44,057 bases of DNA from Bacteroidota bacterium (GTDB taxonomy: Bacteria > Bacteroidota > Bacteroidia > Chitinophagales > Chitinophagaceae), in NCBI GenBank assembly GCA_963169635.1, contig CAUJDL010000078.1, positions 1 through 44,057 on the forward strand. The letters are read 5' to 3'. The translations under genes and the position numbers were made by a program. The notes under the pieces are model-generated. The model made no database searches and was not told the origin of the DNA. It was given only the letters and a program-made list of their open reading frames with translations. Below, in pieces: positions 34,464 to 42,959 of this stretch (position 1 is the stretch's first letter; the number at the start of each line of letters is the position of its first letter).

Positions 34464-35162
34464 ATGAAAATTTTTAAAAGCATATTAGTTTTCATTTTAC
34501 TTTGTAATGCTTCTGTATTAATAGCTCAAAAGCAACTTACAATTAGTAGTGATAATTCTATTAAATCAGATACTGTAATACCAACAACGCAAAAACCAAC
34601 AATACTCAAACATCAAACTGATAGTACTGCTAATAAAAATATTTTTAAACAAAAACACAATCCTAAAACGGCTACTTTACGTTCAGCAATTTTACCAGGT
34701 TGGGGACAAGCATATAATAAAGAATATTGGAAAATTCCCATAATTTATGGTGTATTAGCCATACCAACAGCTACATTTATTTATAATAATAATTGGTATC
34801 ATCGTACTAAAAATGCGTATGATTTATTGTACAAAGCATCAGACCCTAATGCAACACCTCAAGATATAGATAACTTAAAATACATTCATCCAAAGTTGCA
34901 AGGCTTTAGCTTAAGTTCTTTACAAACGTTTAGAAATAATTTTAGAAAAGATAGAGATTATTCTGTACTATGGTTTGTTGTAGCTTGGGGTTTAAATGTT
35001 GTAGATGCTACTGTATTTGCACATTTAAAAGGTTTTGATGTAAGCGATAATTTATCTATGAAAATTCAACCTTCTATCAATCCAATTAATCAATCTAAAG
35101 GATTAAGCTTGGTTTTTAATTTTAAAAATTCAAGTTCAGTACATAAAGTAAATGTTCGTTAG
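34464..35162 (+). CDS. DUF5683 family protein
   Basis: The 232-residue protein has the signal peptide MKIFKSILVFILLCNASVLIAQ, a polar Ser/Thr/Lys-rich linker to about residue 68, then the DUF5683 core: TATLRSAILPGWGQAYNKEYWKIP is followed by a hydrophobic helix (IIYGVLAIPTATFIYNN), NNFRKDRDYSVLWFVVAWGLNVVDATVFAHL, and a short C-terminal strand region. The function is unknown. The parA-parB-DUF5683-dapB order is one I recall from other Bacteroidota. It begins 8 bp after parB, so it is probably in the same operon. Confidence 0.85.
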   Translation: MKIFKSILVFILLCNASVLIAQKQLTISSDNSIKSDTVIPTTQKPTILKHQTDSTANKNIFKQKHNPKTATLRSAILPGWGQAYNKEYWKIPIIYGVLAIPTATFIYNNNWYHRTKNAYDLLYKASDPNATPQDIDNLKYIHPKLQGFSLSSLQTFRNNFRKDRDYSVLWFVVAWGLNVVDATVFAHLKGFDVSDNLSMKIQPSINPINQSKGLSLVFNFKNSSSVHKVNVR

Positions 35163-35225
35163 TACTTCTATTATTTTAATTAACTTTAAGCATTGTATAT
35201 TTAATGATAAAACAACTAATGCAAC

Positions 35226-35951
35226 ATGAAAATAGCATTAATAGGTTATGGTAAAATGGGCAAAGCAATTGAAGAAATTGCTTTATCAAAAGGGCATCAA
35301 ATAGTTTTAAAAATTACATCAAGCAATATAGATGAGTTTACAACAGCTGCAATTAAAAATGCAGATGTAGCTATTGAATTTACAAATCCACATAGTGCTA
35401 TTAATAATTTAAAAAAATGTTTACAAGCAGGTGTACCTGTTATTTGTGGTAGTACAGGTTGGTTAAATCAATGGAACGGAATTGAAGCGTTTTGCCAACA
35501 ACATAATGGTACTTTATTATTTGCAAGCAATTTTAGTATTGGTGTTAATTTATTTTTTGAGTTAAATATTTTCTTAGCTAAACTAATGAGCAATCATACT
35601 AATTATAATATTTTGATGGAAGAAATTCATCATACACAAAAAAAAGATGCACCAAGTGGCACAGCTATTACTTTAGCAGAACAAATTTTACAACATGTAA
35701 CTACAAAAGAAAATTGGGTAAATCATGCAACACAAAATGCAGATGAACTTGAAATAATTTCTAAAAGAATTGATGCTGTTACAGGCACACATTCTATAAA
35801 ATATACTTCTGCAATAGATGAAATAGAAATTACGCATAAAGCTTTTAATAGAACTGGTTTTGCAGCAGGTGCAATTTTAGCAGCAGAATATATTAAAGAT
35901 AAAAAAGGTATTATTACCATGAAAGAAGTTTTAGGGTTTAAAAATTTTTAG
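35226..35951 (+). CDS. dapB: 4-hydroxy-tetrahydrodipicolinate reductase
   Basis: DapB reduces HTPA with NAD(P)H in the lysine/diaminopimelate pathway, which supplies peptidoglycan and lysine. The 241-residue protein shows the Rossmann loop GYGKMGKAI (7-15), EFTNPHSAI near 53, CGSTGW near 75, ASNFSIGVNLF near 100, and the catalytic segment EEIHHTQKKDAPSGTA near 133-148. GFAAGAILAAEYI near 213 completes the C-terminal domain. It follows the DUF5683 gene after 63 bp and probably belongs to the parAB transcript. Confidence 0.96.
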   Translation: MKIALIGYGKMGKAIEEIALSKGHQIVLKITSSNIDEFTTAAIKNADVAIEFTNPHSAINNLKKCLQAGVPVICGSTGWLNQWNGIEAFCQQHNGTLLFASNFSIGVNLFFELNIFLAKLMSNHTNYNILMEEIHHTQKKDAPSGTAITLAEQILQHVTTKENWVNHATQNADELEIISKRIDAVTGTHSIKYTSAIDEIEITHKAFNRTGFAAGAILAAEYIKDKKGIITMKEVLGFKNF

Positions 35952-36011
35952 AATAAAAATGTATGAAATTTATACTAATAATTACTCTTATAAATTAAAT
36001 AGTATTAAAAC

Positions 36012-38153
36012 ATGAGATTAGTTTCATTGATTGTTTTATATTTCTTTATATTATCAATAAAAGTAAATGCCCAAAAGAATAAGCATATTATTGATAGTAT
36101 AGAACGTGTTTTAAAAACACAAAAAGATTCTGCATTAGTAAACTCTTATAGCGAACTTACTTGGCAATACAGAAATGTAAACAGAGAAAAAGCAATTTAT
36201 TATGGACTAAAAGGAATTGCTTTAGCAAAAAATATTAAATATTTAGCTGGACTTGCACAAGTGTATAACGATTTAGGTATTATTTACTACGATAAAGATT
36301 TATACGATTCATCTATTCAATTGTATAACGATGCACTAAAAATTAGGTTGCAATTAAATGATGATTTAGGTGTAGCAAAATTGTATAATAAAATAGGAAT
36401 TATTTATCAAAGACAAGGTTTATTTAGCGATGCTTTGTATAATCAACAAAATGCTTTAGCACTTTTCGAAAAAACAAATAATGCAATTGGTATTTCATAT
36501 TCTCTTAATAATATTGGTATTCTACAACAAAATATGGGCAGATATGAAGAAGCTCTTTCTTATCATCTCCAATCATTAGCAATTAAGAAAAAATTAAAAG
36601 ATAATAATGGCTTAGTGCAATCTTATATCAACATTGCTAATATTTATAAAATAAAAGAAGACTATACAAAAGCAGAAGATTATTATAAAAGTGCCATTGA
36701 GCTATCAAGAGAAATGGATAATAAAAATTATTTAGCCAATGGGTTAAATAATTTAGGCAGTTTGCAATATAAATTAAATAAGTTACAAGAAAGTAAACAA
36801 AACCTATTAGAGTCTTATGCTATAAGAACAAGTTTAAATGATACAAAAGGCAGAGTAAGTTGCTTAACTAACTTAGGTACTTTATTAATAGATTTAAAGC
36901 AATACGACTCTGCTGAACAAGTGCTAAACAATGCTGAACTATTAGCAGCAAAAGCAGTTAATACAAAGCCAGAATTAATTGTTGTGTATCAAACAAAATC
37001 TCATTTATACGAGAAGCTTAATAATACTTCTGCATCATTAGATTATTATAAAAAATATGCTGCTTATAAAGACTCTCTTTATAGCAATGAAATGAGTAAT
37101 AAGTTTAGTGAATTAGAAACAAAATTTAAATCTGCAGAAAAAGAAAAACAAATCCAAATACAACAAGCTGCTATTACAAAAAATTTGTATGATATTTCTA
37201 AACAAAAATTATTGCTATCGCAAAATGATTTAGAAATTGCTGCTAATGATTTAGAAATAAAACAACAAAATGAACTAATTTTATTACAAAGGTTAGATTC
37301 TGTAAAAAGCAAAAACCAAATTCAATCGTTAAGTAAAGAAAAGCAAATAAATCAGTTACATCTTAACAATGAAAAACTAAAAAATAACCGAAAAAATATT
37401 TTACTTACAGTTGTAGGTATCATTGCTGTTTTAATAATTTGGCTTATCTATTCTTTTTATAGAAGATATAAATTAGCCAAAGAAAAACAATTGCAACAAA
37501 CCATTTTACAACAACAACAACTTGCTGCAAAAGCAATTTTAGCTGCAGAAGAAAATGAAAGAAAACGTATTGCAGAAGATTTACATGATGGTGTAGGCCA
37601 ATTAATGAGTGCAGTAAAAATGAATTTAAGTGCTATTGAATCTCAAATTCCTTTTGCTAATGATGACCAGAAAAATGCTTATAAAAAAGTAATGAATTTG
37701 GTAGATGATAGTTGTATAGAAGTAAGAAGTGTTAGCCATAGTATGATGCCTAATGCTTTAGTAAAATCTGGATTAGAAGGCTCGTTAAAAGAATTTATCA
37801 ATCAAATAAATAAACAAGTATTAAAAGTAAGTTTATATACCGAAGGGTTAAATAAAAAATTAGATAGTAGTACAGAATCTATTTTATATAGAGTAATTCA
37901 AGAGTGCGTTAATAATGTTGTAAAACATGCACAAGCAAATAACTTAGATATTTCTGTTATTAATGATAATAAAGAAATTGCCATTACTATTGAAGATGAT
38001 GGTAAAGGTTTTAATACTGAAAATATAAAAAATAGTGAGGGTATTGGACTAAAAAATATTAAAACAAGAATAGATTATTTAAAAGGAATTGTAGAGTGGA
38101 ACTCTTCTACAAATAAAGGTACATTAGTTGCTATCCATGTTCCTATTGCTTAA
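36012..38153 (+). CDS. TPR-type sensor histidine kinase (NarX/DegS class)
   Basis: This 713-residue kinase has a signal peptide (MRLVSLIVLYFFILSIKVNAQ) and about six or seven tetratricopeptide repeats (residues 40-345) with consensus YNDLGIIYYDKDLYDSSIQLY-like units. A coiled linker, one transmembrane helix (ILLTVVGIIAVLIIWLIYSF, about 461-480), and a cytoplasmic HisKA_3 domain with phospho-His in RIAEDLHDGVGQL (about 525) follow. The HATPase domain has QECVNNVVKHA, DDGKGFN and GIGLKNIKTRI. The periplasmic TPR part probably senses a protein or peptide. The response regulator 92 bp downstream is the likely partner; the signal is unknown. Confidence 0.93.
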   Translation: MRLVSLIVLYFFILSIKVNAQKNKHIIDSIERVLKTQKDSALVNSYSELTWQYRNVNREKAIYYGLKGIALAKNIKYLAGLAQVYNDLGIIYYDKDLYDSSIQLYNDALKIRLQLNDDLGVAKLYNKIGIIYQRQGLFSDALYNQQNALALFEKTNNAIGISYSLNNIGILQQNMGRYEEALSYHLQSLAIKKKLKDNNGLVQSYINIANIYKIKEDYTKAEDYYKSAIELSREMDNKNYLANGLNNLGSLQYKLNKLQESKQNLLESYAIRTSLNDTKGRVSCLTNLGTLLIDLKQYDSAEQVLNNAELLAAKAVNTKPELIVVYQTKSHLYEKLNNTSASLDYYKKYAAYKDSLYSNEMSNKFSELETKFKSAEKEKQIQIQQAAITKNLYDISKQKLLLSQNDLEIAANDLEIKQQNELILLQRLDSVKSKNQIQSLSKEKQINQLHLNNEKLKNNRKNILLTVVGIIAVLIIWLIYSFYRRYKLAKEKQLQQTILQQQQLAAKAILAAEENERKRIAEDLHDGVGQLMSAVKMNLSAIESQIPFANDDQKNAYKKVMNLVDDSCIEVRSVSHSMMPNALVKSGLEGSLKEFINQINKQVLKVSLYTEGLNKKLDSSTESILYRVIQECVNNVVKHAQANNLDISVINDNKEIAITIEDDGKGFNTENIKNSEGIGLKNIKTRIDYLKGIVEWNSSTNKGTLVAIHVPIA

Positions 38154-38245
38154 TATTGTTGGTATAAATTAATTTAGTTAAACAGTTATCGTTTAATAAT
38201 TTCAATCTCTTTATTTTTACAATAAATAAGGTTTTAAATAAGTAT

Positions 38246-38887
38246 ATGTTACCAACAAAAATAAATATTGCCATTGTTGACGATCACCAAATTGTAATTG
38301 ATGGTATTACATCATTATTAGAAGGTAATCATAATATACATATTACCGCTACATCTACTTCTGGCTTACAAATGTTAGAGATTTTAAAAGATTTATCTGC
38401 CGATATTTTACTTACAGATATTGCTATGCCATTAATGAATGGCCAAGAGTTAGCTAAACAAGTTAAAACACAATTCCCCAATATTAAAATTTTAGCTTTA
38501 AGCATGAGTGGGCAAGGACAAATTGTAAGCAGCATGATAGAAGATGCAGATATTGCTGGTTATGTTTTAAAAAATATTGGAAAAGAAGAATTAATTTTAG
38601 CGATAGAAAAAATTGCTAATGGTGGTGTTTATTTTAGTGAAGAAGTATTAAATGAATTGCAGCATTTTAGTAGTATTCAAAAAAATAATGAAAATTCAAA
38701 ACTTACTTCAAGAGAAATAGAAATTATTAAACTCATAGAAAAAGAATACTCTAATAAAGATATTGCCAACCAACTTTTTATTAGTGAAAGAACAGTAGAA
38801 ACCCATCGTAAAAATATTTTTAGAAAAACAGATACAAGCAGTGTAATTGGGTTAATTAAATATGCCTATGAACATAAACTTATTTAG
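38246..38887 (+). CDS. NarL/FixJ-family response regulator
   Basis: The 213-residue regulator has a receiver domain with acidic pocket Asp12-Asp13, phospho-acceptor Asp58 (ILLTDIAMPLMNG) and Lys109 (GYVLKN). A LuxR-type helix-turn-helix follows at about 150-205 (LTSREIEIIKLIEKEYSNKD, then IANQLFISERTVETHRKNIF). It should be phosphorylated by the TPR kinase encoded upstream and then bind DNA; targets are not known. The recO gene starts 8 bp after its stop, so the two are probably co-transcribed. Confidence 0.94.
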   Translation: MLPTKINIAIVDDHQIVIDGITSLLEGNHNIHITATSTSGLQMLEILKDLSADILLTDIAMPLMNGQELAKQVKTQFPNIKILALSMSGQGQIVSSMIEDADIAGYVLKNIGKEELILAIEKIANGGVYFSEEVLNELQHFSSIQKNNENSKLTSREIEIIKLIEKEYSNKDIANQLFISERTVETHRKNIFRKTDTSSVIGLIKYAYEHKLI

Positions 38888-38895
38888 TACATTTC

Positions 38896-39636
38896 ATGCA
38901 AATATATCATACCAAAGGCATTGTATTAAGAGCAATTAAATATGGCGAAACAAGTATTGTAGCAAAAGTTTATACTGAGTTGTTTGGTGTACAAACCTAT
39001 ATGGTAAAAGGGGTAAGAAAGTTTTCTAAAACAACAGCTTTTAATGCAAATTATTTTCAATCTGCTGCAATTTTAGATATGCAAGTATATCATCAGCCTT
39101 TGAAAAGTATGCAGTTTATCAAAAGTTTTCATTGGAGCTATTTATATACAAATACATTTTCTGATGTAGTTCGCAATGCTGTAGCAATGTATATAATAGA
39201 GTTAATACAGCACAGCTTAAAACAACCAGAAGTAAACGCTCCATTATTTTATTTAATAGAAAATACTTTATTACAATTAGATGTAGGCAACAACAGTTTA
39301 GTAAGTAATTTACCCTTATTCTTTACACTACATTTTGCCAGCGAAATGGGTTTTAAAATTCAAGGAAATTATAGTACTCAAACACCAATATTAGATTTAA
39401 AAGAAGGTTTGTTTGTACAAGATACACCCACACATTTATTTTATACCAATAATGCAGCAGCTAAAACAATAAGTCAGTTAAATAATATCACCAATTTTAA
39501 TGAGTTAGAAAATATACAACTAAACAGAGATATCAGACGACAGTTGTTACAATTTTTGCAACAATATTTCTCCTTGCATATTCAAGATTTTGGTGTTATC
39601 AAAAGTTTAAATGTTATGCAAGAAGTGTTGGGCTAA
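38896..39636 (+). CDS. recO: DNA repair protein RecO
   Basis: RecO helps RecR load RecA onto SSB-coated single-stranded DNA in gap repair. The 246-residue protein begins with the OB-fold MQIYHTKGIVLRAIKYGETSIVAKVYTE-type region (through about residue 80; GVQTYMVKGVRK near 31-42), followed by the helical C-terminal domain. The four-Cys zinc finger of some RecO proteins is absent, as is common in Bacteroidota. It is 8 bp downstream of the response regulator gene. Length and N-terminal pattern make the call safe. Confidence 0.88.
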   Translation: MQIYHTKGIVLRAIKYGETSIVAKVYTELFGVQTYMVKGVRKFSKTTAFNANYFQSAAILDMQVYHQPLKSMQFIKSFHWSYLYTNTFSDVVRNAVAMYIIELIQHSLKQPEVNAPLFYLIENTLLQLDVGNNSLVSNLPLFFTLHFASEMGFKIQGNYSTQTPILDLKEGLFVQDTPTHLFYTNNAAAKTISQLNNITNFNELENIQLNRDIRRQLLQFLQQYFSLHIQDFGVIKSLNVMQEVLG

Positions 39637-39754
39637 TTAAGTGAATCTTTTTAAAGAAAATTATTGGCTATTCAAAGAATTCTTAAGTAATAAAAGCAAC
39701 TTAAACTTTTAAACTTCCTTATCTTCGCAACCACATTTAAAAAACTCAATTTTT

Positions 39755-41161
39755 ATGGCATACGATGTAGTAGTAATTGGTAGTGGACCAGGTGGTTATC
39801 CTGCAGCTATCAGAGCATCTCAATTAGGTTTTAAAGTTGCAATTATAGAAAAAGAAAACTTAGGAGGTATTTGTTTAAACTGGGGCTGTATTCCTACAAA
39901 AGCATTATTAAAAAGTGCACAGGTTTACGAGTACATAAAACATAGTAAAGATTATGGTATTAATGCTTCTGGCACACACGATTTTGGTGCAGTTGTACAA
40001 CGTAGTCGTGGTGTAGCAGATAAAATGAGTAAAGGTGTTCAGTTTTTAATGAAGAAAAATAAAATTGATATAATTGCTGGTTATGCTAAAGTAAAAGCTA
40101 AAGGACAAACAGAAGTTACTGCACCCGATGGTACTAAACAAATTATAGAAAGTAAATACATTGTAATTGCTACAGGTGGTCGTAGTCGTGAGCTACCAAA
40201 TTTAAAACAAGATGGTACAAAAGTAATAGGCTATAGAGAAGCAATGACATTAGCTACACAACCTAAAAGTATGATTATTGTAGGTAGTGGTGCTATAGGT
40301 GTAGAGTTTGCTTATGTTTATAATAGCATGGGTACTAAAGTTACTATTGTAGAGTTTATGCCAAGAATAGTTCCTGTAGAAGATGAAGATATTTCTAAAG
40401 AATTAGAAAAACAATTTAAAAAACAAGGGGTAGATATTATGACTAATGCTTCTGTTGAAAGTGTAGATACTACAGGTGCAGGCGTAAAAGCATTAGTAAA
40501 AAAACAAGATGGTACTACTATTACTTTAGAAGCTGATATAGTTTTAAGTGCAGTAGGTGTTGTAGCAAATATTGAAAATATTGGATTAGAAGAAAATGGT
40601 ATTAAAACAGAAAAAGGAAAAATTATTGTAGATAAATATCAACAAACATCAGTTGCAGGTATTTATGCAATTGGCGATTGTAGCCCTGGTCAAGCTCTTG
40701 CTCATGTAGCTTCTAAAGAAGGTATTAATGCAGCAGAGCACATGGCTTATTTAGAAAAGAAACATCAACATTTACCAGACACTTTAGATTATAACAATAT
40801 TCCAGGTTGTACCTATTGCTTACCAGAAATAAGTAGTGTAGGCTATACAGAAAAAGCAGCAAAAGAAGCAGGCTACGAAATTAAAGTTGGTAAATTTCCA
40901 TTTATAGCAAGTGGTAAAGCTGTAGCTGGTGGACATACTGAAGGTTTTGTAAAAGTAATTTTTGATGCTAAGTATGGCGAATTTTTAGGTTGCCACATGA
41001 TAGGTGCAGGTGTTACAGATATGATTGCAGAAGCTGTAGTTGCTAGAAAATTAGAAACTACTGCACACGAAATTTTAAATGCAGTACATCCTCACCCAAC
41101 AATGAGTGAAGGCTTAAAAGAAGCAGTTGCTGCTGCTTATGGCGAAGCAATAGATATTTAA
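39755..41161 (+). CDS. lpdA: Dihydrolipoyl dehydrogenase (E3)
   Basis: This FAD disulfide oxidoreductase reoxidises dihydrolipoamide in 2-oxo acid dehydrogenase and glycine cleavage complexes. The 468 residues show the FAD loop VIGSGPGGYPAAI (7-19), the redox disulfide GGICLNWGCIPTKA with Cys40 and Cys45, the NAD loop IVGSGAIGVEFAYVYNSMG near 177, AIGDCSPGQALAHVASKEG near 307, and the catalytic HPHPTMSEGLKEA near 447. No E1 or E2 genes are adjacent. A TATCTTCG box at 39720-39727 may be its -7 element. A strong terminator follows. Confidence 0.96.
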   Translation: MAYDVVVIGSGPGGYPAAIRASQLGFKVAIIEKENLGGICLNWGCIPTKALLKSAQVYEYIKHSKDYGINASGTHDFGAVVQRSRGVADKMSKGVQFLMKKNKIDIIAGYAKVKAKGQTEVTAPDGTKQIIESKYIVIATGGRSRELPNLKQDGTKVIGYREAMTLATQPKSMIIVGSGAIGVEFAYVYNSMGTKVTIVEFMPRIVPVEDEDISKELEKQFKKQGVDIMTNASVESVDTTGAGVKALVKKQDGTTITLEADIVLSAVGVVANIENIGLEENGIKTEKGKIIVDKYQQTSVAGIYAIGDCSPGQALAHVASKEGINAAEHMAYLEKKHQHLPDTLDYNNIPGCTYCLPEISSVGYTEKAAKEAGYEIKVGKFPFIASGKAVAGGHTEGFVKVIFDAKYGEFLGCHMIGAGVTDMIAEAVVARKLETTAHEILNAVHPHPTMSEGLKEAVAAAYGEAIDI

Positions 41162-41183
41162 TCAATTAATCTTAATTTATATT

Positions 41184-41214
41184 AACTGCTCCAAAACTTT
41201 GGAGCAGTTTTTTT
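41184..41214 (+). terminator. Intrinsic terminator after lpdA
   Basis: AACTGCTCCAAA (41184-41195) and TTTGGAGCAGTT (41198-41209) form a perfect palindromic stem followed by T residues to 41214. Confidence 0.93.
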
Positions 41215-41418
41215 ATAGCCAATTTCTACTTTTAAATATTACAATAAATGAGTGTATTTAAAGCTCTTAATTAAAAAATAATTAATATGATAAACTGAAA
41301 AACAATTAAAAAAGTAGTTATTTATACAAAAAATATGTTTTAAACCATTGACACTCAATTAAAATGCTTTTGGATAATGAATTATATTAATTGAAAGAAA
41401 ATTATTTTGTAAACTTTT

Positions 41419-41448
41419 TTTGTTATTCAGCACATACGCCTATCTTTG
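41419..41448 (+). promoter_or_regulatory. infA ribosomal operon promoter
   Basis: TTTG (41419-41422), an 18-bp spacer and TATCTTTG (41441-41448) match the Bacteroidota promoter exactly, 13 bp before the infA ATG. Its position means an in-frame ATG at 41420 cannot be the infA start. The leader is only a few bases long. Confidence 0.8.
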
Positions 41449-41461
41449 CAGCCCGAAAAAT

Positions 41462-41680
41462 ATGTCTAAGCAACAACTGATTAAACAAGATGGAGTAATA
41501 CTAGAAGCCCTAAGCAATGCAATGTTTAGAGTTAAGTTAGAGAACGGACATGAGATATTGGCAACAATTTCAGGTAAAATGAGAATGCACTATATCAGAA
41601 TATTGCCAGGAGATAAAGTAGGTGTAGAAATGAGTCCTTATGATTTAAGCAGAGGAAGAATAAATTTTAGATATAAATAA
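41462..41680 (+). CDS. infA: Translation initiation factor IF-1
   Basis: IF-1 is the small OB-fold factor that occupies the A site during initiation. The start at 41462 gives 72 residues, [20 protein letters not shown] onward, the exact family length. An in-frame ATG 42 bp upstream lies inside the promoter and is rejected. [19 protein letters not shown] and [15 protein letters not shown] are typical. It opens the operon infA-rpmJ-rpsM-rpsK-rpsD-rpoA, the usual Bacteroidota tail of the spc/alpha ribosomal cluster, although secY and map are not immediately upstream here. Confidence 0.96.
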   Translation: MSKQQLIKQDGVILEALSNAMFRVKLENGHEILATISGKMRMHYIRILPGDKVGVEMSPYDLSRGRINFRYK

Positions 41681-41718
41681 AAGGGGCACTTAAATAAAAA
41701 GTTTTAAAAACTATCAAC

Positions 41719-41835
41719 ATGAGAGTAAGAGCATCAATTAAAAAACGTAGTGCAGATTGCAAAATTGTTAGACGTGGAGGCAAACTTTATGTTATTAACA
41801 AAAAAAATCCTCGTTTTAAACAAAGACAAGGTTAA
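41719..41835 (+). CDS. rpmJ: Ribosomal protein bL36 (zinc-free form)
   Basis: This 38-residue protein reads [20 protein letters not shown] to the end RFKQRQG. It is a late-assembled component of the 50S subunit. Zinc-binding bL36 has three Cys and one His; here only one Cys (Cys14) remains and the His position near the C-terminus is Phe, so this is the C-minus, zinc-independent form. It lies 38 bp after infA and 42 bp before rpsM. Confidence 0.95.
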   Translation: MRVRASIKKRSADCKIVRRGGKLYVINKKNPRFKQRQG

Positions 41836-41877
41836 GATTATTGAAACAATTTAATTTAATTATTAAACATTATACAA

Positions 41878-42258
41878 ATGGCTCGTATTGCCGGTATAGA
41901 TTTACCAAAAAATAAAAGAGGCGAAATTGGTCTTACCTATATATTTGGTATAGGTCGTTCAACAGCTCAATACATTCTTACTAAAGCAGGTATTGACTTT
42001 GATAAAAAAGTTAGTCAATGGAATGATGATGAACAATCTGCTATTCGTAACATTATTACTGAAGAATTAAAAGTAGAAGGTGTATTACGTAGCGAAACTC
42101 AAATGAACATTAAACGTTTATTAGATATTGCTTGTTATCGTGGCTTACGTCATAGAAGAGGATTACCAGTTCGTGGACAACGTACTAAAACAAATAGCCG
42201 TACCAGAAAAGGTAAACGTAAAACTGTGGCAGGTAAAAAGAAAGCACCTAAAAAATAA
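41878..42258 (+). CDS. rpsM: Ribosomal protein uS13
   Basis: uS13 sits in the head of the 30S subunit and contacts the P-site tRNA and the 50S bridge. The 126 residues show the N-terminal [27 protein letters not shown], the C-terminal [20 protein letters not shown] and a basic tail ending GKKKAPKK. Length and motifs are standard. A 141-bp gap with a hairpin separates it from rpsK, longer than is usual inside this operon. Confidence 0.97.
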   Translation: MARIAGIDLPKNKRGEIGLTYIFGIGRSTAQYILTKAGIDFDKKVSQWNDDEQSAIRNIITEELKVEGVLRSETQMNIKRLLDIACYRGLRHRRGLPVRGQRTKTNSRTRKGKRKTVAGKKKAPKK

Positions 42259-42265
42259 ACTTAAT

Positions 42266-42305
42266 AAAATTACCCAATTACATATATCATGGAATTGGGA
42301 ATTTT
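42266..42305 (+). other. Stem-loop between rpsM and rpsK
   Basis: AAAATT-A-CCCAATT (42266-42279) pairs with AATTGGGAATTTT (42293-42305) over 13 bp with one bulged A and a 13-nt loop. A T-rich stretch follows. It could attenuate, process or stabilise the operon mRNA. Confidence 0.6.
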
Positions 42306-42399
42306 CATTTTTGGCTTTATATAAAAACGTTGGATAGTTTAACTAAAATAGCTTAAACAGGAGATGTAAAATTTAAGAAGATTACCTAAAAAAATTAAC

Positions 42400-42810
42400 A
42401 TGGCAAAACCAGTAAAAGCACAAAACAGTGCAAAAGCAGCAGCAAAAAAAAGAATTGTAAAAGTTGATGCTTTAGGAGAAGTGCGTATTAATGCAACTTT
42501 CAACAACATTATTATTTCATTTACCAACAAATCTGGTCAAGTAATTTCTTGGTCTTCTGCTGGTAAAATGGGTTTTCGTGGTTCTAAGAAAAATACTCCT
42601 TATGCTGCACAAATGGCAGCAGCAGATGCAGCTAAAGTTGCTGCAGATGCAGGATTAAAAAAAGTAGATGTATATGTAAAAGGTCCAGGTTCTGGTCGTG
42701 AGGGAGCAATAAGAAGTATTGCACAAAATGGTATAGAAGTTACATCTATTAAAGACGTTACACCAATTCCTCACAATGGTTGTCGTCCTCCTAAGAAAAG
42801 AAGAGTTTAA
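42400..42810 (+). CDS. rpsK: Ribosomal protein uS11
   Basis: uS11 is part of the 30S platform near the Shine-Dalgarno/anti-SD site. The 136-residue protein has a Lys/Ala-rich extension (about 1-24), then [60 protein letters not shown], and the C-terminal [17 protein letters not shown]. All are family hallmarks. It is flanked on both sides by unusually long structured gaps. Confidence 0.97.
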   Translation: MAKPVKAQNSAKAAAKKRIVKVDALGEVRINATFNNIIISFTNKSGQVISWSSAGKMGFRGSKKNTPYAAQMAAADAAKVAADAGLKKVDVYVKGPGSGREGAIRSIAQNGIEVTSIKDVTPIPHNGCRPPKKRRV

Positions 42811-42818
42811 TTTAATAA

Positions 42819-42848
42819 GGTACTGATATTTATTTCAGTATCTTTTTA
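42819..42848 (+). terminator. Terminator-like hairpin in the rpsK-rpsD gap
   Basis: GGTACTGA (42819-42826) pairs with TCAGTATC (42835-42842), 8 bp including one G-U, followed by T5. It is inside the operon, so partial termination or attenuation is more likely than full termination. Confidence 0.6.
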
Positions 42849-42884
42849 TACATTATTGAGCCAAAAGGTTCATTTATTAAAAAG

Positions 42885-42928
42885 GTTGTCCGATTAATTT
42901 TTTATGGTTTTTTACCGATCGGCACAAC
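42885..42928 (+). promoter_or_regulatory. Candidate S4 autoregulatory leader hairpin upstream of rpsD
   Basis: GTTGTCCGAT (42885-42894) pairs with ATCGGCACAAC (42918-42928) over 10 bp with one bulge and a U-rich loop, ending 32 bp before the rpsD ATG. S4 represses its own mRNA in several bacteria, which makes a leader element plausible. The pairing is seen directly; the function is inferred. Confidence 0.45.
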
Positions 42929-42959
42929 GAATCAAAAAAAACCAAAATGAATAAAAATT

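Noticed and set aside
41215-41418. Possible small RNA or gene between lpdA and infA
   Set aside because: About 200 bp of AT-rich sequence with no ORF, no stable hairpin and no promoter apart from the infA one.
41420-41461. N-terminal extension of infA from an in-frame ATG at 41420
   Set aside because: The extension overlaps an exact promoter (TTTG and TATCTTTG) and IF-1 is 72 residues long from the ATG at 41462.
42128-42337. 69-codon plus-strand ORF overlapping the end of rpsM
   Set aside because: It is a shadow in another frame of rpsM and runs into the hairpin region; no family resemblance.
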